Source: Triops longicaudatus (Eukaryota > Arthropoda > Branchiopoda > Notostraca > Triopsidae). From it: a stretch of DNA of 64,000 nucleotides. A model generated the notes under the pieces. It made no database searches. It was not told the DNA's origin and was given only the letters and a program-made list of their open reading frames with translations. Position numbers and translations under genes: made by a program. Below are positions 1 through 14,006 of the stretch, in pieces (position 1 is the stretch's first letter; the number at the start of each line of letters is the position of its first letter). The stretch covers positions 62,001-126,000 of the forward strand of contig JAGQDJ010000037.1 of assembly GCA_022885665.1 (NCBI GenBank), in the 5' to 3' direction.

Positions 1-350
1 AAACTGGGAACTTGCTGGGCAGCTTTTCCCTAATTCTACTGGCTGGCATGCAAATGACTTTCAACTTTTTTGCTTTCCTCGCTAAGACCAGCACATTAAC
101 ATATAAGAAAAAAGACCAACACCTTTTCGTTGTTCTGTGTTGAACCCTTAGTGATTCCGTTTTCCGAAAAATGAGAAAGAAGCCTATAATAAACCCTGCC
201 CTATCGGCATTAATATGGTTTTAGTAATCCTAATGGCAAGAGCTTAATAAATATGGCTAAACTGGAATAGATCCGTATCGTACCTTTGTGGTTCTGCCAT
301 TACGGCCTAAGAGATATATATTTTATTACGAGTACCTGGTACTTTTATTG
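1..350. repeat. Left copy of a diverged flanking duplication
   Basis: This non-coding block matches about 2768-3110 at a constant offset of about 2,768 bp. Shared strings include GGGCAGCTTTTCC at 17 and 2785, AAGCCTATAATAAAC at 180 and 2948, and AGCTTAATAAAT at 241 and 3008, with many substitutions between. The right copy lies 0.5-0.85 kb upstream of the minus-strand secreted-protein gene, so the left copy may lie upstream of a paralogue outside the window. The rest of 351-638 shows no gene. Confidence 0.75.
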
Positions 351-638
351 TGTAATGCATAGTTTCACAAATGAAGGAAAAGAAACGTGTAACAATATTC
401 TTTACGCTGTGTATTAAGATTTACTGATCTTCAAGAAACCAAAAAGTAAGTATAAACGAACCTGAAAGCAAGAAGATTTACTAAAGTGTACAAAATGCCA
501 GGTTCGACTTTAGGGGTGGTAAAAAGAAAACTTTCAAGAACGTACAATCTGTGAAATATTATGAAACTTTCTATTCTTCTTGTTGGGTGGATTGTAAAAC
601 GATAACGCTGTGCACAAAATGAACCTGCAATTTAACTG

Positions 639-2254
639 TTATTTGAAAGCAAGACAAACGAAACGGCGATTGTTTCCTCCAACCTTTTGGCTCTCAGCTA
701 GCAAAAGCATATTTGTCGTTTGTGTACAAATGTCCGTCGAAGTTGCCGGTATCCTCCAAAAGGACCCGCACGTACTGTTTACAAAAGAGCTATTGTACAG
801 TGGAGTCGGGAATCCGATGAGCGGGCTGCCTACTATTGCCTTATAAGGTCCCTGAATTGACAGCGTTCCATCGGGCGCAATATCCAAACCAGAGTAAATA
901 CCGATACCGTCCTGAACGGTCAGATCACTAGTATGCTCGTAATACAGTGTCCTATTACTGCTTCGGACCAAGTCGGACAAAACCGGGAAGTTGATACTAG
1001 ATGTGTAAGCTTTCCACCCAGCAGTGTCACTAGTGCTTATTACTTTGCCGGCGGACCCGAAAACTGTCACATCGTTTTTATTGGCGTAAAAAACGGAAAT
1101 CTGTGCGTAATTAATTAGGATAACTGTGTAACCATTTCGACAATGGGCGGAAATGTTCGGTCCGCTGGAATAACCTGTAGGCCAAAGGGTCCTTGGTGTT
1201 CCATAATCAGCTTAAAAATCAAGCGGAACATCATATTTTATTATTGTTTATCTACTATTATTATCAAAATCATACTATCGTTTGTCCCGTTCTGAACGTA
1301 ATAATCCCAACATGTTCGAGGGCGAGGCACTCCAAGATTCGCGGTAGTAGCTGCAGTCGTTGACGTTGGCAGCGCTGCAGTCGTTGACGTTGGCAGCGCT
1401 GCAGTCGTTGACGTTGGCAGCGCTGTAGTCGTTGACGTTGGCAGCGCTGTAGTCGTTGACGTTGGCAGCGCTGTAGTCGTTGACGTTGGCAGTGCTGTAG
1501 TTGTAGAGGAGCTTGTCATGTTCACAGCCGGACTACTTTCAACAACGAAATTCGTTGTTGCATTTAAGAAAATGGTGCTAGTTTTGCTCTCGTTTTCCAT
1601 CATTCCAGTACCAGCTGTGCCATAGCTCTCGGTACTTCCAGATGGATTTATAGTAAGATTTGCATTTGTTATTTCTACGGTGTCTAGGGCAGTGAAAAAT
1701 ATTTCAGTATTTATAGTCGTTACAGAATTTGCGTTAGAAACAGTGCAGTCCGCTTCACGCCGGCAAGGGGAGACGCTTAAAGTGTTATCAGCAGAAATTT
1801 TGTCCCATAGTCTTCCATTGCTAACGTTTAAGTCTTGGTACATATTGATACCAATGGTGCACAAATTATTTGAATACAGGTAGCAAATCTTCTCGTGTGT
1901 AGCTGCGTGAGTGAATACATGGCACGCTTTGCAGCTTTCGTGGGTAGCGCAAAACCTTCCGCACTCTAAAATGTCCACGCCTCTTAATTCTGTTATAACC
2001 GAAATTTGGTAAATAATTCCTTTATCTTAGCTGTTTTGTAATTTTTCGCTCTAACTAGCTTACCTATTTTTGGAGCGGACAAACTGACACTGTTCTGATA
2101 GCACGCATTGCTGACAAAATAATAACCTCCAGTGCTTAAACCATTAGAAAAACCTGCAAGTCACATTTATACTGATTACTCAGCGTTCATCAAACAACGT
2201 GAACTTACTTGTAGAGAAGCAATACATTGTGAAGACAACAAGCAAGAAATCCAT
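639..2254 (-). CDS. Secreted PAN/apple-like protein with Thr/Pro repeats
   Basis: Four exons (2254-2209, 2153-2064, 1980-1276, 1210-639) join in frame with GT-AG sites to give about 470 aa. Exon 1 starts with a hydrophobic signal peptide (MDFLLVVFTMYCFS). Residues about 25-90 are Cys-rich, with the spacing ECGRFCATHESCKAC followed by further Cys, as in PAN/apple domains. Next come a Ser/Thr/Asn-rich stretch with N-glycosylation sequons and six ALPTSTT-type octapeptide repeats, then a C-terminal region beginning CWDYYVQNGT. That last region is Cys-poor and I do not recognise it. The protein is probably extracellular, with a mucin-like stalk between two folded parts. No transmembrane segment is evident at the C terminus. 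The duplicated upstream flank suggests a tandem family. Partner and role are unknown. Confidence 0.8.
1351..1500. repeat. 24-bp tandem repeat inside the secreted-protein gene
   Basis: Six near-identical copies of a 24 bp unit (core GTCGTTGACGTTGGCAG on the plus strand) are arranged head to tail. The unit is a multiple of three and encodes an eight-residue Thr/Ser/Ala/Leu/Pro repeat on the minus strand. The few differences are single substitutions (TTA versus TAA residues), so the array looks recently expanded. Confidence 0.95.
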
Positions 2255-3679
2255 TATTTTTCGTCGTTAGCTACTATACGTGAAGTTTGTCTAGATTGCC
2301 ACGAATTTCGCTAGGATGTCTACTGTATTTGGCTTCGAAAGTCGGACTGACCAAATCTTTGGACTTTTCCAAGTAATAAGCCGAATTCCAGTAAGTATGA
2401 CACTGTTTTTCCACTAGGGGGGAATTCTGCAATATTTTACCAACCTTTTACGCGGACGTGCCCCGTTTGGAAAGTTTATGACCACATCGTCGTAGCTTGC
2501 ACCTTTCTATACAAACAACAGCTATCTTTGTCGACTAGCTTGTGCATTTACCTGCGATTTGGGGAACTGGGTCGCGCTTTTGTTCATGCGGATATAGTAC
2601 CTTTCTTGTTAGATGCCGAGAATCTCACTGAAGCGTGAGTAAAGAATTTTATGTTCGTTCTTCTGCTTTTTATTTGTGAGGCCTGCGTTTGTGTTATAGA
2701 TAGATATGGAATATGTTTAAACTAATCTATAGTATTCTAGCTAAATTGTACTCGCAGCAATAATCATAAAAGTGGACCCCTGCAGGGCAGCTTTTCCTTA
2801 TTTCTGCGAGCTGGTAGGTAAATGGCTTCCAATTTCTTCCTCCGTATTTCTGTTTTTCCTTATCGATACTAGCATACATGGAAAAAAGGACACCTTTTTA
2901 TTAGTCCGTCAGGAACCCCTAGTGATTCCACTTTTCAAAGGATAAAGAAGCCTATAATAAACTCTAAATTGTGGGCACTAATATGGCTTTAGTACTCCTA
3001 ATGGAACAGCTTAATAAATTTAGCGTAAATGTCAGAATTCGCAGCATGCCTTTGTTGTTCTGACAGAATGGTCTAGTACATCTTACTAGTTCGGGTACTT
3101 CGTACTGTACGTTGTACTACGTTTCGGTACACAGTACAATGCAGTTGAGGCCCTGTTTTCCATACTTGTGCTTCGAAATGTTTGTAAATTAAGACATAGA
3201 AATAAAAAAATACTCCATGCCACGCGGAGGTTTTGTTAGCCAAACTTTAATTACGTGTTTTCGAATTGCCACAAAAATATACGCCCACTTTTTTAAAAAT
3301 CTAAACATCAATTTACTTAAGTTGAGGTATAGAAAAAAATAATAATTGCACGTAGTAGTGAAAAGCTAAAATAATCGTAAAAAAAAACATAAAAGATTTT
3401 CTTTTATTTTCCTTGTGATCGGGAGTGCGACAAATGCCTTCCCAGCTTCCCCGGTCGGACAGTGTCAGATCCGGGATTCGGTATTTCCCGTTCCCGGGGG
3501 GAGCATTGCAGAGCTGAGCCACGAGTGGCGCTAGTGTTCAGAACCAGATAATCGTCATGGCTCGTTTTCGACCTAAAACAAACACTGGCCGTCTTGATTT
3601 CAAAATAAGGTTGAATGTAATCGCATGATTGTTGGAAAGTGATGGTTCATTAGATTTCTTGAAAAAAAAATTTACCAAA
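2255..3679. other. Spacer between divergent genes, with right copy of the duplication
   Basis: This is the shared 5' side of the secreted-protein gene (minus) and DOP1 (plus). It contains the right copy of the flanking duplication at about 2768-3110. Around 3096-3140 there is a run rich in GTAC words. I see no convincing exon, RNA gene or poly(A) signal. Confidence 0.6.
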
Positions 3680-6600
3680 ATGGCAGGACTGCTGTCAGAA
3701 GAGTTGGATTTAATGGGAGATACAAGATATAGGAGGTAACTTGGTTTTAAACAATATTTTTCCTCCTTTTAATTACATAATTATATATTTTTCTTTAGCT
3801 ACATCTTAGCTGTTGACAAAGCATTGAAAAGCTTTGAGTATACTAGCGAATGGGCCGACTTAATCTCTGCCTTAGGAAAGCTCAACAAAGTAAATAATTA
3901 ATATGTGGAACAAAAAGTTTAACATCACATATGCATAGGTTTTATTAGCTCACACGAAGTATCCAGTCGTACCTCGTCGTGTCATTATGGGTAAACGACT
4001 GGCACAATGTCTTCATCCTGCCTTACCAGCTGGAGTTCATTTAAAAGCTCTCGAAACTTACGACATAATTTTTAAAGCCATGGGTCCTGGAAGATTAAGC
4101 CAAGAACTGTTCATTTACTCAGCAGGTTTAATATCTTTTGCCTGTTTTAACTTATTTCGAACTCGCCTGAATCTCGTGTTGTCCAGGCATTTTTCCATTA
4201 CTTGGCCACGCTGCTATGAATGTACGCCCGGCATTATTATGCTTGTACGAAACGCATTTCATTCCATTGGGCACTTCTTTGCGTTCTTGCTTGTGTGGTT
4301 TGCTGAGTGGGGTTTTGCTCGGCTTAGAAGAAGGAAACGACTACTTTGAAAGGTATATTCAGCCCAATTTTCAGCATATTTTTATCTTAGACTTTTTGCT
4401 TTATTTTTATATTTAGCTTCTTTCTATTCTTGATTCCATTTTGTTTTTTTTCTGTTTTCTCATTTTGATTTATTTGAATTTACCAGAGTTCGTTTATTGT
4501 ATTTTTTTTTTTTTCGTATTTTCATTCCAGAACTACAGCGTTACTAGAAAAAGTCAATGACGGCGTCGGAGCTGCCTGTTTCTACGGGGCAATGTGGCAG
4601 TGCTTGCAATCGAATCCTGCTGTGCGGTTACCAGCTTTAGTCTTCATATTAAGTCATTTTCAGAAGAAACTAACCCTGGACGACCAAATCCATATTGTTG
4701 GAACGTGTTTAGAAACTATGGTAAAACACTAATAATAATAAAAATCATATTTTGCTAAGCTTTTACTTCAATTTCATGATTGTTTGCTACTCTAGGTCCA
4801 TGGCTTGTGTGCAGCACTGCAGGATTTGAATCTTTTAGTGCAGCGCAGTGCTTTAGAACTCCTCTTGTGCGCTTTTCCACTCCATTCGTGTCCTTTAACG
4901 AATGATGACAAAGCCCGTGTTCTGGCTGCAGCATTACACGCCATTCTACGACGTGATATGTCGTTAAATAGGTAATAATAAACTTACGTATTCTTATAGA
5001 ATTACGTACATTGCATGTCTGAAATATTTTTTGTCTTATTTTTGTGGTGTTTCTGTTACAGGCGTCTGTTTTCGTGGCTTTTAGGCTCGGAAGTCAATGT
5101 AATTGGACTGACAGCCGAGTATCCAGTAGTCAAACGCTGTGAAAGTCGCAGCAGTACTTGCAGTGAGTTAGAAAGTGTACCTTACTTCGACCTCTACGCA
5201 AGAGGCGTACTATGCCAAGTATTATATACACATAATATATTGTAAAATTTATTTATTGAATATTTGAAACACTTTTTTCTTAGGCGTTACGTAGTTTGTT
5301 CAGAGAAAGCTGTCATAGTACACCCTGTGATCTCAAACCGTACCGTTTGTTAGTTTCCCTGCTAGAAAAACCCGAAATTGGCCCTTTAATTCTCGACGAT
5401 ATCTTGCTTGACGTTTTCAGGTATGTTATTTTCAGCCCAAATGAAAGAATTTTCTTTAAAATGGGAACTAAACTACTTACTTTTACTCATTTCAATATTT
5501 TTTTAGTCTTTTAGATCTTTTTTAAAAGATTTTTAGCCTTTTATGCTATTTCTTCTAAAACTATTGTTATTATTGACTAATTTATCTCTTATTTCCAGAG
5601 CGTTACACTTTTCTTGCGAAAAGGACAAGAGTATAGCACCTACGTTCGATTCGCCCTCGAAACCGTACCACAGCGAGCTTATCAAAACTGCAAATCTGCT
5701 TTTCGGTACCTTGGAACCTTACTACGTGTGGACTTATTGTGGGCAGCTGCTTCCCAAGAGCCAGCCGCGTCCAAACGAGACTGTTTTACCCGTTGGCTGC
5801 GGTCTTCCTTCGGTTACCGAAGTTGCCTTGCTGATCGAACGCCTGCTGGATATCATTCCTCTAGATTCCGCGAGCGAAACCACCACTGAGCACTTACCTT
5901 TGCTCCTGAGCCAATTCGTCGAGCACCTTTCACTTAATCGGTTATCTTTACCCGAGCTTTCGGCGAGTTTGAAAGTTTGCCGGGTTTTGCTCACCAAAGT
6001 TCAGCCCGAATTGTTCCATCCCAGCACGCTTTCCGAGCAGGAAGGTCCTTATGAAGATTCTGACAGCAATTACGCAAGTGCTTGCACCACCCCGAACGAA
6101 ATTCTCCTTTCCGCGCCCTTCTTGCCGCACAGACAGTTCGAAGTCATGCGAGATATTACTGAACATGCCAAAAACTTGCTCACCAAGTTCGTAGCCCATG
6201 AAGTAGTCGAAGGAAGCTCGCCGGAAGAAATCCTAGGCAGTGTTGCGAAAAGCCTTCGCTTGCAAGAGTACGACATGAACCCAAGTGCCAAATTGCAGTA
6301 TATACTGCAAAGCTGCGTCGATGCTGAGTGCTCAAAAACAAGGCCACAGATGCCTACGAATCATTCAAGTTCAAATGGAGAGAAGCAAGGGCAGAATGTG
6401 GTCCTTTTGCCTGTTAAAAGGCAAGCAGAAGAATGCGCACCGGTTTTTAAGCTTTTGTGCGATTTTCTGCAAGAATTGTCCTGTTTTCCCAGCTATTCCG
6501 TAACGGGACAGTATCTGGTGCCTTTCAACAACAATGTTCAAGAATGTAAGCTGCTGTCGCGACGTTTGATGAATTGTTTATTGAAATTAAATAACGTTAA

Positions 6601-9600
6601 CGTATTTCGAAACAATAATAACACTTACATTGTTACTTTGAGAATCTTATTTTGACTTTTTAAAATTTACTTTGATTTTTTAAAATTATTTTTAAATATT
6701 CTTAAACTCAACAAGTATTCTGAAATCAAATAGAATTTACTTTATAATTTTTTGGTGTGGTATTAATGAGTTTCTTAATTTTTAGTGGTCTGGAGTGAAC
6801 TTCCGGTTTGGCTGCAAATCTTACTGGGTTGCGCTTGCCTTCTTCCGATTCAACTCTCCAGTTTGCAGTTTATAGCGGCATCCATGCTTGTGGACCTTAT
6901 GGCAGCTAATCAATCCATAGCCGTATCGGTAATTTAATTTTCTAATTTTTATTTTCTTCTTTTTGTTTCTTTTTTTATTTCTTTAGTATCTTTTTTCCAT
7001 TTTTTTTATTATGCAACATTTTTTCTTATTATTTTGATTTATTGATGTGGTTCAAATAATTTCACATTTTTGTTTTGATAGAAAACCGGACAAGTTGCTC
7101 TTAGAGAGAATTCAGATATGCAACAGACGGTTAGCGTGGTCATTGTACCGCTTATCGACAGCCAGCATGTTAAAATTATCACTCAGCGGACATGGACTCT
7201 TCAAGTAATTTTTGTAAAAAAAAAAATACAGTAACAAAATAAACTGAAAAATTGCAATTACGTCAGTCTGTAGTAAAAAAAAAAACAATAATAATAATAA
7301 AAATAATAATAAAAGTGTAATCACGAAATTAAGAATTATTTCGATATTTCAGATTTTGGGTGTCAGATTTTGGTCGTACCTCAACGATCTAAAATCCCAG
7401 CAACAGCTGTCGTGCATAGAACTCCTTCACAACCTCGCTTCCTGTCCTTCCGGCCACGTAATACCCGAAATCATCTTGGCCGACTTATGCCGCACCGATT
7501 CCATCGAGCAGCTCCTCTCCTCCCTCCGCAAACTGATTCTCTTTTGGCACTTAAGCCGGCAGATGGAGTCGAGTCGCAGTTGCCACCAGTTCGACCGTTG
7601 CTTGCTCCGCCTCTTCGACTTTTTAGACCACTCCTCCTCGGCAATTCAGTGTGCAGCCCGCGATTGGCTCAGCCAAGCGCTGTTACGTGGCGATATGGTC
7701 CGTTTGGTCGACCCTTTGCTCCTTTGCCTCCTAGATGGCAGCACCGCCAAGATCAACGTCCGGCATTTACACCTCGTGACCTCCAAACCGAACCTAACGC
7801 CCAAAGACATCGAAACGAACGAATCGAGAATCCGGGCCGTCAGCTCAGTCGACGGTCAAGTCACGTACCACCTCGTAAATCAGCCACAAGGAGGTGCTAC
7901 TCCATTAAATCCACCCCGTAGGGTGTTGACAATGACTTCTATCGCGAATAGTGCCGGTAGCCACGCCCTCGAGCACGCTTTGGTGAAAGGTGCAAGTCTG
8001 CCTAATCTAAGTCCGATGTCTTTGATCGTCAATCCGTTTCCTGAGTTCGATTCCTCAATGTCGACCAAAGCCACGCCCCTTGAGGTTGAAAACGGTGCCA
8101 ATGAAGCCGAGACGGTCGTCAAAGGGATTTTGGACCAATTGGTGCAAGACGTGGCCCAAACTTGCAAAATTCGGCTAGCCAAGAAATTAAGTCCCGATAT
8201 TTTCCCGTTGCACTCGCATTTATTGCTGTATATCCACGTGGGCGATTCAGCGCGGCTTTTGTACGTTTTAAACATTTTCAGAACGATTTTCAGCATCCAG
8301 CCCCGCTTAGCGATATACACGCTTAGTTCAACCGCTATCCAAGCCTCGAAAACTAACGCTATCTACAGTCTGTTGGCCCGACATCGGCAATCGATTTTGG
8401 GCCAAGGCTTTGAAGGGGACGTGAATGCAGAGCATTTGGCGTTTTTCCGTAATGCAATGTACCTGGAAGCATTACTGACGGTATTGCTGTACAATTTGAG
8501 GACATATTACGCCCCGAGCAATTTAAAAGCCAGAAAGGAAGATGTTCAAGGGAATCGGGAAATCCAAGCCCTGTCGGCCGAGATTTTGACCTTGGTGGTC
8601 AAGGAATTGGTGAATATCGTTAAGGAAAGCGGGAAAGGCTTCGCGTCGTATGTGGCGGATATGCTAGCGAGGTGCAGATTGCAGAAAGTGGCGCTGCATT
8701 GTTTAGCAACGCTGATCCATGCGCTGAAAACAGTTGGGAGTAGCAATTCGGCGAGAAAAACGTTCAGCGAGCGGATTTTGGAGCACAATGATGCGTGGTC
8801 GTCACCCGGATACTCGGAAACGCTCCTTTTGTCTATCTTGAAGTAATTTCGCTTCATTTACCGCTGGTTCAGTATTCTTTAGCGTTGTGCTCCAAAAATT
8901 ATAGATTCTATTGCATATTTTCAAGGTTATCTTACGCGTAGCTCTTTATTTTTTATTTATTTTAGTGTAATACATTTATTAGTTTGACGGTATTTAATTC
9001 CTTTTTGTGGTATTTGATTTTGATTATTTAAGTATACTTTTTTAAATATTTTTAAGATGAAATGTACTTGACCTATTGAAATGAATTTGATTTTATTTTC
9101 TTTACAGGTTACTGGGAGCTGTGGTTATGTTAGAAGATCAAGTTTCGAAGCACTCTGACGAAATGCTGACAGCCACTGCGGTGAAGAGCAGCAAAGACAA
9201 CCAGAGTTTCAAGTTTTACACTGGGTTACCGGTAGCTGCGCAACCAATGTTCCTCGCCGCGGTCTTAATCGGCCTGCGGCAGAAAAGTTTGCGGCAGTGG
9301 CACGGTCACCTGGTGACGATCATTACGACAAGCTTGCCGTTTTTCAACAAAGCGTTGCCGACCATAGTCATGGCGCTGATGCCGCAGTTGTGCTTGAATT
9401 TGGAAGAAATTATTGGAGCTTATCGAACCAGGGACGATGTAATGGGCGTAATTCCGCCAGATCACGCAGCTATTTTGCTAGAAGCGTTAACGGCTTTGTG
9501 CCATTACTGTCTCGTGGACGGCAGTTTAGCCATGGCGCATTTGGGCGTGCTACCGTCTACTTATAGTCTGCATGGAAATCTGGGGCTAAGTAATGGACAA

Positions 9601-12600
9601 AGCGGGACGAATACTGGCCAGATTTTCCATAATTTGGTTCACGCGTTTACCCCTACCACGCCGACCAAAGATGGCGGCTCGGCGGAAGAAGATCCGTACG
9701 TTATTGTGCGGAGGAGTTTGCTGTCGCACCTACCTCGCGTCATTGCGTGTTCGGCTACTTTGTGGGAAGTTGTAACGGCGAAGTAAGATCATTACTATCC
9801 TCTTTGGCGTACAAGAAATTGAAAATTATTTGGTATAAAAATTTGGGATTTTTTTTAACGTTTTTGCGTTATTTTGTTTCTACTTTTTTTAGTATTTTGG
9901 TGTTTTGTATTTTTATTTCTATTTTTTAGTATTTTTGCGTTTATTTCTTTTGTTTGTTTAGTATTTTTTTTACTATTATATTTTATTTCTTTTTTGGTAT
10001 TGTAGCTTTAATTGTCTTTTACAGTAATAAAATATATTTAGCATCACGTTTTAATTTACTTTTCTTTCTTTCAGAGAGAGCACGAGTTGCGTAGGTGGCG
10101 CTCCTCGTATTTTACGGCACCATATCCTGGAATTACTGAGTCCCATTGCGCATCACCATAGTCCGAGTTTCTTAGCAGCTGTGGCAGTAGTTTGGCAAGA
10201 TCGGAAAGGCAGAAATAAAAAGGTGCGAGTATACTCAAAGGAGACTTTCTTAAGTTAATAGTCCGTATTTTTAGGTTTTGCCGCAATTCGGACCGGATCT
10301 GTTAGTCTTGGTTGATCTGGTATCGTCTATCAAAGCTCTGCCAGTAGACAACTTGGTCCAAAACGCGAAATTGGTCGTAAAACAGCCTCCGCCTATTGAA
10401 GGCTGTGCTCAGGTTCGCAGCTTGCATGGTTTAAAAATAAAAAAAGTAGTAGTAATAATAATAATAATATTAAAAAAAAGTAAAAAAAAAAAACTATTTT
10501 TATATTTCGTGTAGAATTAAATTTGGACTCCTTGTATTATTTCTTCTTTTAATCTTCTTGTCTCGTTTTATGCAATTTATTTTTCTAGTGTATTTTTAAT
10601 ATAATTTCTTATTATGTTGTCTCTTTTTTCTTAATAATATTTCCTATTTTCATCCTAATTAATATTTAGCTGATGTATTTCTTTCGATTGTCTGTTGTTT
10701 GACGTATATTTTTGCATTAACCCTTTTTTTAATAATTTATTTTACAATTTATATTACAACTAATTTTGGCAATTTATTTTAATTAATTTACAACTTTAAT
10801 TTACAACTTTATTTTACAACTTCGTTTTGCACATCGATAATTACTTTTTTTTTACTACAGCGGCAGCCGTTGGATGTGAGTCTTTTGCAATTTTTCTACG
10901 CCTACCTTCAGAATTTGAGCAAACCTCAGCTCTCCGAGTGCTGGAATTCGTTACTCGCGTTGCTAAAAGAAGGAACGCCCACTTCTCCGCCCACACTCTT
11001 TCTTCTCATGGCTGTTTTGTACGAAACAGTGCAGAAAGCTGGCAACCTCGAACGTAAAGAGCAGAAAGAGTTGCAAGAAGTGGCTGCGAAGGTGAAAACC
11101 ACTTTTTTATACATACGTGTAAATATTACTGATAAAAAAGCAGCTATTTTTGCAAACATTTTTATACAAGTGCTAACATGACTTGCCCAAAAAGCTTTTT
11201 AAAAAATAGGAAAAATAACTAAACATGGAAAATAAATAGAAAAAATATAAAAATATAGTAGAAAAAAATAAAGATAAACTAAATAAGATAAATAGAATAA
11301 ACAGCATTAACAGTATCAAAATGCCCAATTTCTGCAATTATTTTTTCAGTTTTTGAAATATATTCCTTGAACTTTAGCTTTCGAAACTTTTGCGATTATA
11401 TTTAACTTTCTCTTAGTTTATCAATTTCTTGTATATTTATTCGCCTCAATGTCTTGTGTGCTTGCATATTTATTTATGTGTATGTTTTAGTTGATTGAAG
11501 CTTGCGGGGCAGTAGCAGGCTCTTGTTTGGAACAGACTACGTGGCTACGAAGAAATTTAGCCGTTCGGAAGGACATTGAGTGCCTGAGTCCTGATTCGGA
11601 CGAACTTCCTGACGTTTCGTTGGACGATTCGACCTACAGCTCGCTGTCGTCTTCATCCGCGCTTCCTAGCGCTAACCTGCAGTCTTTAGCCCCTTATAGC
11701 GTCCAAGCCTTGACAGTATTAGCAGAATTGCTGCCTCCATTGCAAGATCTGGTGTATTCCTCCGAAGATCGCGACAAAGTCTTCCCGCTCCTAAGCACAG
11801 TTTTAACCCACGTGACCCCATACCTGAAATACCATAGCCAAAGTACTTTACCGGCCTTCCTGGCCGCTTCAGAACTGCTGGCCGGTCTCAGCAGCTTCCA
11901 GTACAGTCGCAAAGCATGGAAAAAAGAAGCTTTTGATCTCTTATTGGACCCGGCCCTGTTCCAGATGGATATAAATAGCCTGAAAGCCTGGAAAACCATT
12001 GTAGATCACCTTATGACCCATGATAAACTCACTTTTAGGGATCTTCTCGGTAATATTTTGCCTAAGACATCTGTTTTTTATGGTTTTAGCTAATTCTCTC
12101 GCTTTTAGCACGTGTTTCCGTAACACAGTCCAGCTCGTTGAACTTATTCGCCAGTAAAGAGCAAGAAATGGACCAACGAGCGCAGCTCTTGAAGAGATTG
12201 GCCTTTGTACTCTTCTGCAGCGATGTGGACCAATACCAGCGCTTCATGCCAGATATCCAAGGTTTCTTCCCACTTTGCTCCTCAATTTTTTTTAGAAATT
12301 ATATTATGGTTCTGATATATTCGCTAGTTTTAGGTTTATATGGAATTTTTCCTAATGTGGAATTATTCCTTATCTTGTTATATCTTATGTACCTCTATAT
12401 ATTAATGTACTTAATTCTACCTGTTCATCTCTTTTATTTAGTTTTTTCTTATTCTTAATTTTTTTAAAAGTTACGTATTTGCTGAATTTGGTTGTTTTTG
12501 AATATTCGTTAACGACGATTTTTATTGTAGAAAAACTGGCAGAAAGTTTGAGACTGCCTCAACCGGCGCCGAACGTGCAAGCACAAGTTTTCCTCTGCTT

Positions 12601-14006
12601 TCGGGTCATTTTGCTGCGAATATCCTCCGACCACGTGACGTCACTATGGCCGACCATTATTGCCGAAATGATCCAGGTGTTTTCGCTAATAGAGCACCAA
12701 TTACGTCGCGACTCTGAAGAATTCAGGTAAATTCTGTCTTGACAAATGCCATGTCTGAAACGGGATGAAATCCTGGGTGAATAGGGGTTTTATTTACCTT
12801 TTTTTAAATGAAACTAATCATTCGTTTTTACGTTCCATGTACATGTTATCTTACTAACTGTTGGTGTTTGGGCTCTCCCCTTTCTTTGTCCCCGCTTTCT
12901 TAATGGACTTAGCTGGGATAAACGACTCGACAGGTAAAACTCATAGGAGCTTCCATCGCATGAGGCAATTTTTTTATTTATTTTTATTTTTTTGTGTGTA
13001 CGTATATAATCTTCGTGGGTTTATTTTCAGTTATTTATTTTTTTGGTTTTTAAAAATGACACGGCGTGAGCAAATGCGCTGCCGCAATTTCGTTTTCATT
13101 TATTGTGAGTTTTGAGATAAGTGAGAAATGATTGTTGTAGTGCTCATTTGAGAAGATTGTCTTCACTGGATTCGTCCTGGGTCGTGAGTAACACTAACGG
13201 GCTGCAGGCTCATGGAAATCCTGCCTGGTTACAACTGTATTTATCAGTGTGCAAATTACTGGACATTGCCTTGGCGTTGCCAGTTGCACGACTGCCTCAA
13301 TTCCAGATGTAAGTTAATGTTACAATCCAGAAGTAAGACTAATTTTGTGCTTCTGGTAGGTATCGTTGGGCGTTCGTTGGTGGCAAATCGCAAGAAATTT
13401 CCAGCCAAAGTCACGAGTACGTTCCCCATATCACGAGACTAGCCAAATTGATGGAACCGAAAGTACGAAACGTTGCTACTCAATTTTCCTTCTAGTTCTT
13501 TTTAATTGTTTCTTTCTATTTGTTATTCGTAGCTTGCACTACTTTATTTTTCATATTTTCTTTCGTTTCTTCTTAATCTCTTTACCTATCTCCTTACTGT
13601 TGTATTTTTTTTTTGCTTTCTTTTTCCATTTCTTTAATTGTATTTTTTATTCTCTATTATTTCTTATCTTATTTTTATTTATTTATCTATTTATTTTTAT
13701 TTATTTATTATTATTATTATTATTTTCTTTTCTGTCTTTCCGATTAACGTATGTTCCAGTTGTATGAATAATGTACGTTTTCTATTACAGGTTGAAAAGT
13801 TGGGTGGGTCTTTGAAGAAGCTGGAAATGAAGCCCGGGCTTCCGTTGTTGTTGGAATACCCGAATATCAAATCGTTGATGGATTTGTATCCATTTTTCGA
13901 CATTCTGAGTCAGCCGTGGGAGCCGACGAGCGTGAGCGATGTGGAAAATACGAGTTTAGTAGAAGCGGCTATTGAAAAGGAGTTCTTGGAAGCCGTGCCG
14001 TGTTGA
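3680..14006 (+). CDS. DOP1: DOP1 (Dopey) family trafficking scaffold
   Basis: Twenty-two exons join in frame to about 2,150 aa, close to animal DOP1 (about 2,300-2,465). Exons: 3680-3735, 3799-3889, 3939-4125, 4187-4352, 4531-4720, 4796-4971, 5062-5218, 5284-5420, 5599-6545, 6786-6928, 7082-7204, 7353-8842, 9108-9782, 10075-10222, 10275-10412, 10861-11091, 11491-12049, 12109-12261, 12531-12726, 13141-13308, 13360-13462 (or 13471), 13791-14006. The N terminus carries the Dopey hallmark AVDKALKSFEYTSEWADLIS (residues 22-41) and continues through the conserved Dopey_N region to about residue 300. The C-terminal block from about 2,000 also resembles the family. Known family role: a large helical-repeat protein working with MON2 and a P4-ATPase flippase (Neo1/ATP9 type) in endosome-Golgi transport. 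Exon 12 (1.49 kb) is the largest. Introns 3, 15 and 18 have unusual GTT donors. Confidence 0.93.

Noticed and set aside
8546..8857. Minus-strand ORFs inside DOP1 exon 12 and other exons
   Set aside because: They are antisense shadows of a conserved coding exon with no family similarity.
13463..13471. GTTGCT donor for DOP1 intron 21
   Set aside because: A GTACGA donor nine bases upstream keeps the same phase and fits the consensus better, so this was not counted among the GTT introns.
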